NCBI GenBank assembly: GCA_963825585.1
Contig: CAWGTX010000004.1
Coordinates: 1-64,000, forward strand
Direction of reading: 5' to 3'
Source of the DNA: JAOUGY01 sp963825585
GTDB taxonomy: Bacteria; Actinomycetota; Acidimicrobiia; Spongiisociales; ZC4RG35
Length of the DNA stretch: 64,000 nucleotides
In this document: positions 51,392 to 59,590 of the stretch, in pieces
Layout of the letters: each line of letters starts with the position of its first letter
How positions within the stretch are numbered: position 1 is the stretch's first letter
Program-made: the position numbers and the translations under genes
The notes under the pieces: generated by a model
What the model saw: only the letters and a program-made list of their open reading frames with translations
The model's database searches: none
What the model was told of the DNA's origin: nothing

Positions 51392-52276
51392 TCAGCCTTG
51401 TTGTAGAGGATTCATCACCTGCTCGACGAATCGGAGCGCCGGTTCGGGGTGGAGCGGGTGTCCGAAGTCCATGATGAACGAGGTCACACCGAGGTCGACC
51501 AGGTGGCCGAGCCGATCGATCCAGGCCTGCGAGTCGCTATCGGTCTCGGGGAGGTCGCCGCCGATCGTCAGCGTGCTCACGATGTCGGATGGGTCACGTC
51601 CGACGGCGACGGCCGCTTCGTCGACGATCGACCGCTTGCGTCGCCAGTCATCATCGTCCACGTACTTCCCATTCCACAGGTCCGCCTGGCGGCCGACGAT
51701 GGGAAGTCCGATCTGTTCACCGGAGCTGCCGATGAGCACCGGCGGCGCCACATCGGGCCGGGGGGTGGCAGCTGCGTCGTCGATCGAGAAGTACCGGCCC
51801 TCGAATGTTGGGTGCGCCTCGGTCCACATGAGGCGGCAGATTCGGATGACCTCTTCCAGCTGGCGGAGTCTGGTGGCGGTCGAGGGGAATTCGTAGCCGT
51901 AGGAGTCGTATTCGTCCTGGCGCCAGCCGGCACCGATGCCGAGGATGAAGCGGTTGCCCGACAGCACCTGCAGGGTCGATGCCATCTTGGCGGTGAGGGC
52001 GGGGTTGCGGTAGCCGTGGCCGAGGACGTGGTGGCCCACCTGCACGGTGGGGAAGCGGGCGGCCAACCAGGTGAGCGCCGTCCAACCCTCGAGGAAACCT
52101 TCGGTCTTCTCTGCGTCGAACCCGTAGAAGTGGTCGGCGACCCAGACGGAGTCGAAGCGGTCGAGGACGTGGGGGAAGATGTGCTCCTCCTGGTACATCA
52201 CGATCGGCTGGAAGTCGCTACCGGCATGGCCGGCCACCGGGGACAACCAACCGAACGCAGGTGTGTGGTTCGTCAT
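51392..52276 (-). CDS. LLM-class (F420-dependent) oxidoreductase
   Basis: 294 aa from ATG 52276. DSVWVADHFYGFDAEKTEGFLEG, PTVQVGHHVLGHGYRNPALTAKM, GNRFILGIGAGWRQDEYDSYGYEF and PPVLIGSSGEQ are typical luciferase-like TIM-barrel motifs of the actinobacterial F420-dependent group. Substrate unknown. It lies between the PTS operon and the dehydrogenase complex without obvious functional link. Confidence 0.88.
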   Translation of the reverse strand: MTNHTPAFGWLSPVAGHAGSDFQPIVMYQEEHIFPHVLDRFDSVWVADHFYGFDAEKTEGFLEGWTALTWLAARFPTVQVGHHVLGHGYRNPALTAKMASTLQVLSGNRFILGIGAGWRQDEYDSYGYEFPSTATRLRQLEEVIRICRLMWTEAHPTFEGRYFSIDDAAATPRPDVAPPVLIGSSGEQIGLPIVGRQADLWNGKYVDDDDWRRKRSIVDEAAVAVGRDPSDIVSTLTIGGDLPETDSDSQAWIDRLGHLVDLGVTSFIMDFGHPLHPEPALRFVEQVMNPLQQG

Positions 52277-52383
52277 CCACCCATCTTCGTCGGCCGTGTG
52301 GCTTGGTCGAAACCGCCCCATCGGCACGAGATCCGTTCGGCCGACGATCCGGGGACGCTCCCCGACACCGCCTGCCGGTTCGA

Positions 52384-52845
52384 TCAGCGATGGTGCTGTT
52401 TCGCCGGCTCCAGCCGCAGGACCGGGAGCTTGGCGGCGACTACCTCGGGGGCGGCGTCGAGCGGCAGCCCGAGGCGCCGACCGAGCACGGCCGCAGCCCT
52501 CGGGTGGTTGGTGCGGTATCGGTCGAAGACCTCGGCCGCAGACCCCTCGTCGAGTTCGTGCGCCAGCGCTTCGAACCGCTTCCCCGCCCAGTTGACATCG
52601 ACGGCCGGATTGGCAGTCACGTTCTTGTACCAATCAGATGCGCGACCGAAGCCCGATACCACGACCGGGCACCCGTCGGGCGCCTCCACCACCTCGAGCA
52701 TGGTGCTGCGGCTGAGTCCTGACTTCCGTCCCGTGTGGGTGAGCAGCAGCATCCGCCGAGTCAGCAGCCGACCGAGTCCCAGCCGATAGACAACGATCGG
52801 TGCCCGCATCAACCAGCGTTGTGCCTTGGTCATCCATCTGATCAT
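52384..52845 (-). CDS. Deazaflavin (F420)-dependent nitroreductase family protein
   Basis: 153 aa. MLLLTHTGRKSGLSRSTMLEV, VVVSGFGRASDWYKNVTANPA and VDVNWAGKRFEALAHELD match the DDN split-barrel family that reduces quinones or nitroaromatics with F420H2. Together with the LLM enzyme it indicates an F420-making actinobacterium. Confidence 0.88.
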   Translation of the reverse strand: MIRWMTKAQRWLMRAPIVVYRLGLGRLLTRRMLLLTHTGRKSGLSRSTMLEVVEAPDGCPVVVSGFGRASDWYKNVTANPAVDVNWAGKRFEALAHELDEGSAAEVFDRYRTNHPRAAAVLGRRLGLPLDAAPEVVAAKLPVLRLEPAKQHHR

Positions 52846-52893
52846 CGCCTTTCGCCCCGCACGGTGCCAGCGGCGAAGGACCTCACCAGCGCC

Positions 52894-54135
52894 CTACTGA
52901 CCGGACTCCACTCCGCGGGCGAAGTCGTCGAGGAACCTGGCACCGTCCGCACCGTCGGCCACCCGGTGGTCCACCGTCAGTCCCACCTCGCAGGTCAGCG
53001 CCGCCTTGAGGGCGCCGTCGGAGGTGGCGATCGGCCGCATCCGGATTGCACCGGCCGACATGATCGCCGCCTGGGGCGGGAACAGCAGGGCGTTGAACCG
53101 GTCGACCCCGAGCCCGCCCAGGTTGGAGAGGGTGATCGACGCCTGCACCATGTCTTCGGGGCGCAGCTTTCCCGTCTTCGCCCGGTCGGCGACCATCCGG
53201 ATGGTCCGGTCGGCGTCGTCGGCGTCGCCCAGATCGGGATCCGACACCGATGCCACCGCCAGGCCCACCCCGGGGCGGTCGACGGCCAGGCCCACCGCCA
53301 CCGATCCGAACGCAACCACGGTTCGGGACTCCTCGTCCCAGCGCGAGTTGATCTCGGGATGCTCGCGAAGGGTGGCAGCCAGTGCTCGCACCAGTTCGGT
53401 GGTCCAGCTGCGTCCACCCTTGCGGCCGGCGGCGCGGTCGAGCACCAGCGTGCGGTACAGCGTGAACTGGGGCACCACGACCGTTCGGTTCATGACGTCG
53501 GCGGTGGCACGACGGACGGCGAGACGCTTGGCGTCGGCAGCGCTGGGGGCGGCCGCCTCCGATGGGCCTTCCTGAACCTGTGGAGCAGGCTCGGCCGGTG
53601 CGGTGGGCGGAGTTGGGATCGCCGGGCTCTCAGGTTGGGTGGCAGCTCCTTCGGCATGGCGCTTCACATCGGCCGGTGTCACCTGTCCGCGGGCACCGCT
53701 CGGGGTGACGGCGGACAGGTCGACGCCCAGCTGCCGGGCCATCTTGCGGGCCGGGGGAGAGGCGGGGACGATGCGCGAGTGCTGACGCTTCTCGTCTGAA
53801 GGCTGGCTGGACGCCTGTAGGACCGTGTCGAGCTGGGCGGCGGGGGCCTCGGACTCTCCTCCGAGCACGAGTCCGCCCAACAGGTCTTCGCTCTCGGTGC
53901 TTGCGGTGGCCATCAGCCCGCCCAGAGCAACGGTGGTGCCGGGCTCGGCGTCGAGCGACTCGATCACCCCTTCGAAAGGTGCTTCGAGGTCCATGTCGAC
54001 CTTGTCGGTGGATACCTCGGCGATGGGCTGGCCCTGTTTGACGCTGTCGCCCACCGCCACCTTCCACTCCAACAGCACCGCCTCTGTCATGGTGGCCGAC
54101 AGGGCCGGGAGTCTGATTTCGCGGGTGGTGCTCAT
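52894..54135 (-). CDS. E2 dihydrolipoyl acyltransferase of an acetoin-dehydrogenase/2-oxoacid-type complex
   Basis: 413 aa from ATG 54135. The lipoyl domain (about 1-80) has the lipoylated lysine in EVSTDKVDMDLEAPFEG. A Pro/Ala linker leads to a peripheral-subunit-binding domain (about 120-160, SPPARKMARQLGVDL; GQVTPADVKRH) and the catalytic domain with VDHRVADGADGARFL (His and Asp of the active site). It moves the acyl group from E1 to CoA. It is last in operon B. No E3 gene is in the window. Confidence 0.9.
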   Translation of the reverse strand: MSTTREIRLPALSATMTEAVLLEWKVAVGDSVKQGQPIAEVSTDKVDMDLEAPFEGVIESLDAEPGTTVALGGLMATASTESEDLLGGLVLGGESEAPAAQLDTVLQASSQPSDEKRQHSRIVPASPPARKMARQLGVDLSAVTPSGARGQVTPADVKRHAEGAATQPESPAIPTPPTAPAEPAPQVQEGPSEAAAPSAADAKRLAVRRATADVMNRTVVVPQFTLYRTLVLDRAAGRKGGRSWTTELVRALAATLREHPEINSRWDEESRTVVAFGSVAVGLAVDRPGVGLAVASVSDPDLGDADDADRTIRMVADRAKTGKLRPEDMVQASITLSNLGGLGVDRFNALLFPPQAAIMSAGAIRMRPIATSDGALKAALTCEVGLTVDHRVADGADGARFLDDFARGVESGQ

Positions 54136-55142
54136 GCCTTCATCAGCTCCTTGGCGGCGTCGATCACGTCCTCGGTCTGGGGGATCGTTGCCTTCTCGAG
54201 GGCTCGGGCGTAGGGCATGGGGATGTCCTTGCCGCACACCCGGCGAACCGGTGCGAGCAGGTAGTCCAGCGCATCGGATTCGACGACGCCGGCCACCACC
54301 TCCGCGCCCACTCCCACCGGGGTGGGAGCCTCGTGGGTGACCAGCAGCCGGCCCGTCTTGCGGACCGAGGCCCGCACCGTATCGATGTCGAGCGGACGCA
54401 CGGTGCGCAGGTCGACCACCTCGACGGATATCCCCGCCTCCGCCAGCTGCTCGGCTGCTTCCAGCGCCCGCATCGCCATGATCGAATAGCCGACGATGGT
54501 CAGGTCGGTGCCCTCACGCGTGACGGCTGCCTGGCCGATCCGAGCCGGGGTGTCCGCCATCCGGGTGCGGGCCACGAAGGGGCCTTCGGTCTTGTAGAGC
54601 AGCTTGTGTTCCAAGAAGACCACCGGGTTGGGGCTGAGGATGGATGCGAGCAACAGGTCGTGGACGTCCTGGGGCGTCGATGGCATCACCACCTCCAGTC
54701 CGGGAACGTGGGCGAACCACGCCTCCAGGCTCTGGGAGTGTTGGGCCGCAGCCCCGGTGCCGCCGCCGCCGGGGGCGCGGATCACCATCGGGACCTCGAC
54801 GTTGCCGCCGTACATGAAGTGGAGCTTGGCGGCCTGGTTGACGATGGCGTCCATGGCGTTGACGATGAAGTCGGAGAACTGGATCTCCACCACCGGACGC
54901 ATACCGGTGATGGCGGCGCCGATGGCGAGACCGGCGATCACGTCCTCGGAGATGGGGGTGTCGCGGATGCGCTCTTCGCCGAACTCGGCCAGCAGGCCGT
55001 CGGTGACGCCGAAGGCGCCGCCGTAGACGCCGATGTCCTCGCCCGCCATGAACACGCCGGTGTTTTCGCTGAGGGCGAGTCGGAGCGCTGCTGCCACCGC
55101 CTTGGCGTAGGTGCTCGCCTCGGGTGTGGTCTGCTCAGGCAT
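54132..55142 (-). CDS. E1 beta subunit, acetoin dehydrogenase / pyruvate dehydrogenase type
   Basis: 336 aa from ATG 55142. YAKAVAAALRLALSENTGVFM, GVTDGLLAEFGEERIRDTPI, IVNQAAKLHFMYGGNVEVPMV and VVFLEHKLLYKTEG match the transketolase-like E1 beta subunits (AcoB/PdhB). It pairs with E1 alpha to bind thiamine diphosphate. It overlaps both neighbours (8 nt with E1 alpha, ATGA with E2), so the three are co-translated. Confidence 0.92.
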   Translation of the reverse strand: MPEQTTPEASTYAKAVAAALRLALSENTGVFMAGEDIGVYGGAFGVTDGLLAEFGEERIRDTPISEDVIAGLAIGAAITGMRPVVEIQFSDFIVNAMDAIVNQAAKLHFMYGGNVEVPMVIRAPGGGGTGAAAQHSQSLEAWFAHVPGLEVVMPSTPQDVHDLLLASILSPNPVVFLEHKLLYKTEGPFVARTRMADTPARIGQAAVTREGTDLTIVGYSIMAMRALEAAEQLAEAGISVEVVDLRTVRPLDIDTVRASVRKTGRLLVTHEAPTPVGVGAEVVAGVVESDALDYLLAPVRRVCGKDIPMPYARALEKATIPQTEDVIDAAKELMKA

Positions 55143-56109
55143 AGGCGGCCCCCTCGAGGTCATGGGTGGTGGCGTCGGGCTGGGCGTACGCTTCGGTGAT
55201 GGCCCGTCGTATGTCGTCTTTGGCCCGTTCCTGGGCGGCACCGATGCCGTCCAGGTCGAGCAACCCGGATTCCAGGCAGCGGCCCTCGTACCGCACCAGC
55301 GGATCACGGTGGCTGCGCCAGTCCTCGATCTCGTCCTGGGTGCGGTAGAGGTTGCGGTCGGACTTCGAGTGACCCCGGTACCGGTAGGTGATCGCCTCAA
55401 CCAGGGTGGAGCCGCCACCGCTCCGGGCCCGTTCCACGGCATCCAGCGTCTTCTCGTAGACGTCGATCACGTCGTTGCCGTCGGCAGTGATGCCGGGCAG
55501 CCCGTATGCGTCGGCTCGGCGTGCCACCGAGCCGCCGGCGGTGGACCGGTCCTGGGACATCGACATGCCGTACTGGTTGTTCTCGCACACCCACACCACC
55601 GGCAGATCCCACACGCCCGCCAGGTTGAGCGCCTCGTGGAAGGAACCTTCGTTGGCGGCGCCGTCACCGAAGAAACACACCACCACCTTGCCGCTGTTCT
55701 GCATCTTCTGGCTGAGAGCGGCACCGGCGGCGATGGTCATCGAACCGGCCACGATGCCGTTGGCGCCCAGGTTGCCCTGCGACACGTCGGCGATGTGCAT
55801 CGATCCGCCGCGGCCCCGGCAGTAGCCGGTGTCCTTCATGAGCAGCTCAGCCATCATCCGCATCGGATCGCCGCCGTGGGCCAGGGTGTGGCCGTGCCCG
55901 CGGTGCGTCGAGGTGATGAAGTCGCCATTGTCGAGTGCTGAGCACACTCCTTCGGCCACCGCCTCCTGTCCGATCGACAGGTGCATGGTGCCGTGGAGCA
56001 GGCCGCGGGTGAACAGCTCTTCGAGGCCTTCCTCGAAACGGCGGATCCGCCACATGCCGGCCAGCACGGCGCCCGCGTCGGCGTGGGAGCGGGGGTCACG
56101 TCTTGGCAT
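55135..56109 (-). CDS. E1 alpha subunit, acetoin-dehydrogenase-like
   Basis: 324 aa. MWRIRRFEEGLEELFTRGLL, GTMHLSIGQEAVAEGVCSAL, GRGGSMHIADVSQGNLGANG and the ThDP motif FFGDGAANEGSFHEALN are present. The GNLGANGIVAGSMTIAAGAAL text is closest to AcoA-type subunits. Acetoin dehydrogenase splits an alpha-hydroxyketone into an acyl-CoA and an aldehyde. Its start overlaps the SorC regulator by 14 nt. Confidence 0.9.
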   Translation of the reverse strand: MPRRDPRSHADAGAVLAGMWRIRRFEEGLEELFTRGLLHGTMHLSIGQEAVAEGVCSALDNGDFITSTHRGHGHTLAHGGDPMRMMAELLMKDTGYCRGRGGSMHIADVSQGNLGANGIVAGSMTIAAGAALSQKMQNSGKVVVCFFGDGAANEGSFHEALNLAGVWDLPVVWVCENNQYGMSMSQDRSTAGGSVARRADAYGLPGITADGNDVIDVYEKTLDAVERARSGGGSTLVEAITYRYRGHSKSDRNLYRTQDEIEDWRSHRDPLVRYEGRCLESGLLDLDGIGAAQERAKDDIRRAITEAYAQPDATTHDLEGAAYA

Positions 56110-57073
56110 CTAGGGTCTCCATGTTGTCCGGAAGGTCGTGGGTGTCGGGGGGGCCGGGGGTGTCACAGCTGTCGAGGGCGGCTGCGGCCGCCGATTGGTC
56201 GCAGACGATGGTGTCGATCAGCCCGCCGCGGAGGGCGCCGGCGATGGCCGGGCCCTTCTCGGCGCCGACGGCGACACCGATCACATGCGGGATTGCTGCT
56301 AGGTCGTCGAGTGAAATGGCGATGACGCGCTCGGAGAGCGGACCGCTCAGCTCGGTTCCGTTGGCGTCGATCAGCCGGGCGCACACAACGGCGGCGGGCG
56401 TCTGGCGTCCGGTGTAGGAGTCGGCGATTGCCTTCTCGGCGAAGCCCACACCGGGCGTGCCGATGCCGATGAGGGCGGTGTCGGCGCCTTTGGCATGCTG
56501 GAGCGCTTCGGCGATGTGGGAGTCGGCCAGCAGCTCGTTGGCCGTTGCCTCCGAGCCCACCAGTGCCGGGGCGTGGAGGAAGCGGTGGCGTCCGCCCAGC
56601 TGCTGGGCAAGTCGTCGCACCAGTTCGTGCCCCGAGGCTGCCGGCGCCATGGTCAGGTCTCCGCCCACCTGGACCACTTCGATGTCGACCGGGGCGTCGG
56701 AGACGGCATGGGAGATGACCGCCTCGACCGTTCGACCCCATCCGATTGCCAGTGTCCCCCGCAGGTTCTCGAGCAGCGTGGTGGCGGCAACCCGACCCAC
56801 CAGGTCGAGCGCCGACTCGGTGCCGGCCACGACCACCGCATGTTTCACGGCGAATCGGTCACCCAGGGCGGCTTCCAGAGCACCGTGGCGTCGAAGTGGA
56901 TGGTCGATGACGAATCGGACGATGCCCTCACGACGGGCGGTCTCCAGCAGCCGCGAGACGTTGGAGCGTGACGTGCCCAACAGCTCCGCCACCTGATCCT
57001 GGGACCAGGCGTCCACGTAGTAGCGCTCGGCCGCTTCGGCCAGTCGGATGCGACGTTCCAATGCGTCGCTCAT
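56096..57073 (-). CDS. SorC-family transcriptional regulator (operon B)
   Basis: 325 aa, the same length as the operon A regulator. The HTH reads QDQVAELLGTSRSNVSRLL, and the sugar-phosphate domain contains LAIGWGRTVEAVISHAV and ALIGIGTPGVGFAEKAIADS. It leads the dehydrogenase-complex operon and overlaps the E1 alpha start. SorC control of an E1-E2 complex is unusual and points to a phosphorylated sugar as inducer. Two palindromes upstream (57093-57123) are probable binding sites. Confidence 0.88.
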   Translation of the reverse strand: MSDALERRIRLAEAAERYYVDAWSQDQVAELLGTSRSNVSRLLETARREGIVRFVIDHPLRRHGALEAALGDRFAVKHAVVVAGTESALDLVGRVAATTLLENLRGTLAIGWGRTVEAVISHAVSDAPVDIEVVQVGGDLTMAPAASGHELVRRLAQQLGGRHRFLHAPALVGSEATANELLADSHIAEALQHAKGADTALIGIGTPGVGFAEKAIADSYTGRQTPAAVVCARLIDANGTELSGPLSERVIAISLDDLAAIPHVIGVAVGAEKGPAIAGALRGGLIDTIVCDQSAAAAALDSCDTPGPPDTHDLPDNMETLDAKT

Positions 57074-57092
57074 GAATGATGGCGGTAGCGTG

Positions 57093-57123
57093 TCACAGTT
57101 GTGATGTTATGTCACAACCGTGA
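57093..57123. promoter_or_regulatory. Paired TCAC-N4-GTGA palindromes upstream of SorC operon B
   Basis: TCACAGTTGTGA (57093-57104) and TCACAACCGTGA (57112-57123) are separated by 7 nt and are reverse complements of each other with one mismatch. They lie 20 nt upstream of the sorC start, in the promoter region. The form equals the site upstream of operon A at 42494. Confidence 0.7.
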
Positions 57124-57171
57124 GAACCTCAAAGGGAGCGCCGAACGGATGTGAATCAGCCGGAGACGTCC

Positions 57172-57247
57172 GACGCAACACGCAACAAGCAGGAGCGGTG
57201 AGCTATGTCTGATGCACTGCTCCTTCCTCTGCCTTCCTCCTACTTCC
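57172..57247. repeat. CGCAACA heptamers and facing CTTCCTC-type words
   Basis: CGCAACA, CGCAACA, AGCAGGA at 57172-57192, and pyrimidine-rich heptads (CTCCTTC, CTCTGCC, TTCCTCC, TACTTCC) at 57219-57246 running into the ispD stop region. A weaker member of the heptamer-array class. Confidence 0.45.
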
Positions 57248-57953
57248 ACATCCCCTTCTCCCACTCCAGCGCGTACTCCTCGGCCGAGAAGAAGTCCTCC
57301 ACGAAGGTGACCTTGATGTTGCGCGGGTCGCCGGGGACGATCCGTACCTCCAGATCGGTGAACCGCTCGACGGTCTCGGCCGTGTCGACGCCTTCGAATC
57401 CGGCCTCGAGGGAGGCTTCGTAGGCGTGGAGGAGCGGCAGTGCATGGAAGACCTGGGGTGTCTGCACCCGTCGCAGGCTGCTGGGAGGCAGCATCGTCAC
57501 GCCATCAGGGGTGGTGCGGTAGAGCGGTTCTTCGATCGGCAACCCCGGGATGGCACCACCGCATTCGACGGCGGTGTCGATCAGCGTGTTCAAGAGCTCG
57601 AGCGTCATGAACGGCCGGGCGCCGTCGTGGATCGCGACGATGTCGATCGTGCCGTCCTCGATGTCGGACTGGAACGCCCGCAAGCCGGCGATCTCGGACA
57701 GATGACGGCTTGCCCCACCCACCACCACGTGGCTCAGCTTGGACGGCATCGTCTCGGCGATCAGCATCTCGGCCCGGGCCTCGTCGTCCTCGCGCACCAC
57801 CAACGCCACCTGCGATATGCGCGGGGACCGGTCCATCGTCTCCAGCGAGTACTCGAGCATGTCCCGGTCACCGATGGGCAGGTACACCTTGTTGACATCG
57901 CGCTGCACCCGCGATCCGGACCCCCCGGCCAGAACGATGGCGGCTACCGACAT
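57240..57953 (-). CDS. ispD: 2-C-methyl-D-erythritol 4-phosphate cytidylyltransferase
   Basis: 237 aa from ATG 57953 (AGG 6 nt upstream; ATG 57959 is the alternative). VAAIVLAGGSGSRVQRDVNK is the CTP-binding loop, IDIVAIHDGARPFMTLELL the central Asp-Gly-Ala-Arg-Pro motif, and LRRVQTPQVFHALPLLHAY the conserved C-terminal block. It activates MEP with CTP for isoprenoid synthesis. The usual IspF/CarD neighbours are absent; instead it lies beside a cluster with a DRL-family oxidoreductase. Confidence 0.88.
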   Translation of the reverse strand: MSVAAIVLAGGSGSRVQRDVNKVYLPIGDRDMLEYSLETMDRSPRISQVALVVREDDEARAEMLIAETMPSKLSHVVVGGASRHLSEIAGLRAFQSDIEDGTIDIVAIHDGARPFMTLELLNTLIDTAVECGGAIPGLPIEEPLYRTTPDGVTMLPPSSLRRVQTPQVFHALPLLHAYEASLEAGFEGVDTAETVERFTDLEVRIVPGDPRNIKVTFVEDFFSAEEYALEWEKGMWK

Positions 57954-58134
57954 GGACATCCTGCGACGATACTGCTCGCCTGGCGGCTCGCATACAGCGA
58001 GCGCAAGCGAGCGGATACGTGAAACCCAGCGAGCGGCGCTTGTGCGCAGTTGTCGACTGGCACTGAGTGGCATGGCAGTTAACCTGCGATGGTCATCAGG
58101 AGGCATCCACGCCGGGCCGTCCCAGCCATTCATC

Positions 58135-58650
58135 ATGATGAGTCCGCATCTTCTTCGCCCGTTCAGTTCGCGTCAGCTCAGCCTCGTGGAGGGTGACGGT
58201 CAGGTCGTCGCCTTCGGCGTTCTCGGCGGTAGATACGCCGGTCCTTCGGTGGAGGTTCACGCCCCGACGCTGATCAAACGGATGCACGAACTGCCCCGGT
58301 CCATCCGCACCGTCGTGTTCTTCGACGAGCCCGTGCCCGACGGCGCCACGGTGTCGACCATCGACGACATGCTGGCAGTGTTCGAGGAGCTGAAGGTCGA
58401 CGCTCTCACCCAGTACGTCGCCGCCACCGAGGCGGTCAAGCGGGTGGAAGGTGATGTGGTCGCCGAGGGGATCGACCGGTCCGCGTTGGTGGCGATCCGC
58501 TGCCCGGAGGTGATCTCCCGCCCGGTGCTGGATCGTGCTGTCGCAGCCCTCACCGACGAGCTGTGGGTGAATCCGACCGCCCGGGTTGCTCAGGTCGGAG
58601 GTTCGGTCGCGCTCTATGGCGGACCGCTGGTTCCGGTTCGGAGACGCTGA
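58135..58650 (+). CDS. Degenerate IspD-like protein lacking the nucleotide-binding loop
   Basis: 171 aa from ATG 58135 (start uncertain; ATG 58072 is possible). TQYVAATEAVKRVEGDVVAEG followed by IDRSALVAIRCPEVISRPVLD resembles the second half of IspD, where the text is of the form DAIKEV...V-x-RS-x-L-x-x-VQTPQ-x-F. The N-terminal CTP loop is missing and TPQ is changed to CPE. It is divergent from ispD. I infer an inactive paralogue; function unknown. Confidence 0.5.
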   Translation: MMSPHLLRPFSSRQLSLVEGDGQVVAFGVLGGRYAGPSVEVHAPTLIKRMHELPRSIRTVVFFDEPVPDGATVSTIDDMLAVFEELKVDALTQYVAATEAVKRVEGDVVAEGIDRSALVAIRCPEVISRPVLDRAVAALTDELWVNPTARVAQVGGSVALYGGPLVPVRRR

Positions 58651-58658
58651 GACGCAGT

Positions 58659-59456
58659 TCAGACGCTGGCGCGTCTACGGGCCTTCAGCGCCCACACCGT
58701 GAGGGCGGCGGCGATACCGCCCGCCACCGCAGCCCCGCTTATCACCGGCACGGGCGCAGGGACGGCCGCCAGTCGGGTTCGCAGTGTGACGGGGCGTTCG
58801 AAGTTGACGATCAGCCAGTCGCGTTCGAGGGCGATCGCCTCGAGCTCTTTGTCGGGGTTGACCGCCACAGGGTGGCCCACCACTTCCAGCATGGGCACAT
58901 CGGTGATCGAGTCGGAGTAGGCGTAGCACTGGGAGAGGTCCAGCCCATCACGTTCGGCCACCTCGCTGATGGCGACGGCCTTACCGGGGCCGTAGGCGTA
59001 GAAGTCGAGCTGACCCGTGTATTTGCCGTCGGCATCGATCTCGGGGCGCGTGCCGATCACCTCGTCTACGCCGAGGTACGTTCCGAGTGGGGCGACGATC
59101 TCGACCGGGCTCGATGAGATCACCACCACCCGGCGGCCGGCCCGATGGTGCTCGTCGATGATCGCCAGCGCCTCGGCGAAGACGAGTGGTGAGACCACCT
59201 CGTCGACCGTTTCGGCGACCAGCTCCTCGATCTCGCGCTTGTCCCACCCTTTGGTCATCTCACCCAGCTCCTCGCGGACCTTCTCGAGCTGGTCATGGTC
59301 GGCGCCGAACATGGAGTAGTAGGCCTGGGCGATCCCCGCCTTGAGCATCGCCCGCCTCGACAGGATCCCCGCCCGCGACAGCGGACGGGCGAACGCCAGC
59401 GTCGAGGACTTGGCGATGATGGTCTTGTCGAGGTCGAAGAAGGCGGCAGCGCTCAC
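58659..59456 (-). CDS. HAD-IB family phosphatase (SerB-like) with C-terminal membrane segment
   Basis: 265 aa from GTG 59456. The nucleophile motif is AAFFDLDKTIIAKSS, motif II RRVVVISSSPVEIVAPLG, motif III GPGKAVAIS and motif IV YAYSDSITDVPMLEVVGHP. The C-terminus has VPVISGAAVAGGIAAALTVWAL, a probable membrane anchor. Members dephosphorylate phosphoserine or lipid-like phosphates; the substrate here is unknown. It converges with the IspD-like gene, 8 nt apart. Confidence 0.88.
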   Translation of the reverse strand: MSAAAFFDLDKTIIAKSSTLAFARPLSRAGILSRRAMLKAGIAQAYYSMFGADHDQLEKVREELGEMTKGWDKREIEELVAETVDEVVSPLVFAEALAIIDEHHRAGRRVVVISSSPVEIVAPLGTYLGVDEVIGTRPEIDADGKYTGQLDFYAYGPGKAVAISEVAERDGLDLSQCYAYSDSITDVPMLEVVGHPVAVNPDKELEAIALERDWLIVNFERPVTLRTRLAAVPAPVPVISGAAVAGGIAAALTVWALKARRRASV

Positions 59457-59520
59457 AGCGGAGAGTGTACGCCTGGATGCGCAGACGACCAGCAGGGGTC
59501 TCGAGTCGACCCGTGGACTT

Positions 59521-59560
59521 GTTGACCCGTTGACCCGTTGACCTGTTGACCCTCTGTTTT
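59521..59560. repeat. Five perfect-to-near-perfect octamers GTTGACCC
   Basis: Units are GTTGACCC three times, GTTGACCT, GTTGACCC, exactly 40 nt. They lie in the promoter space between the divergent HAD gene and the Tad operon. The reverse complement of the word at 63882. Confidence 0.9.
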
Positions 59561-59590
59561 CTGTCTCAGCGATGATGTACGTTCGTCGAC

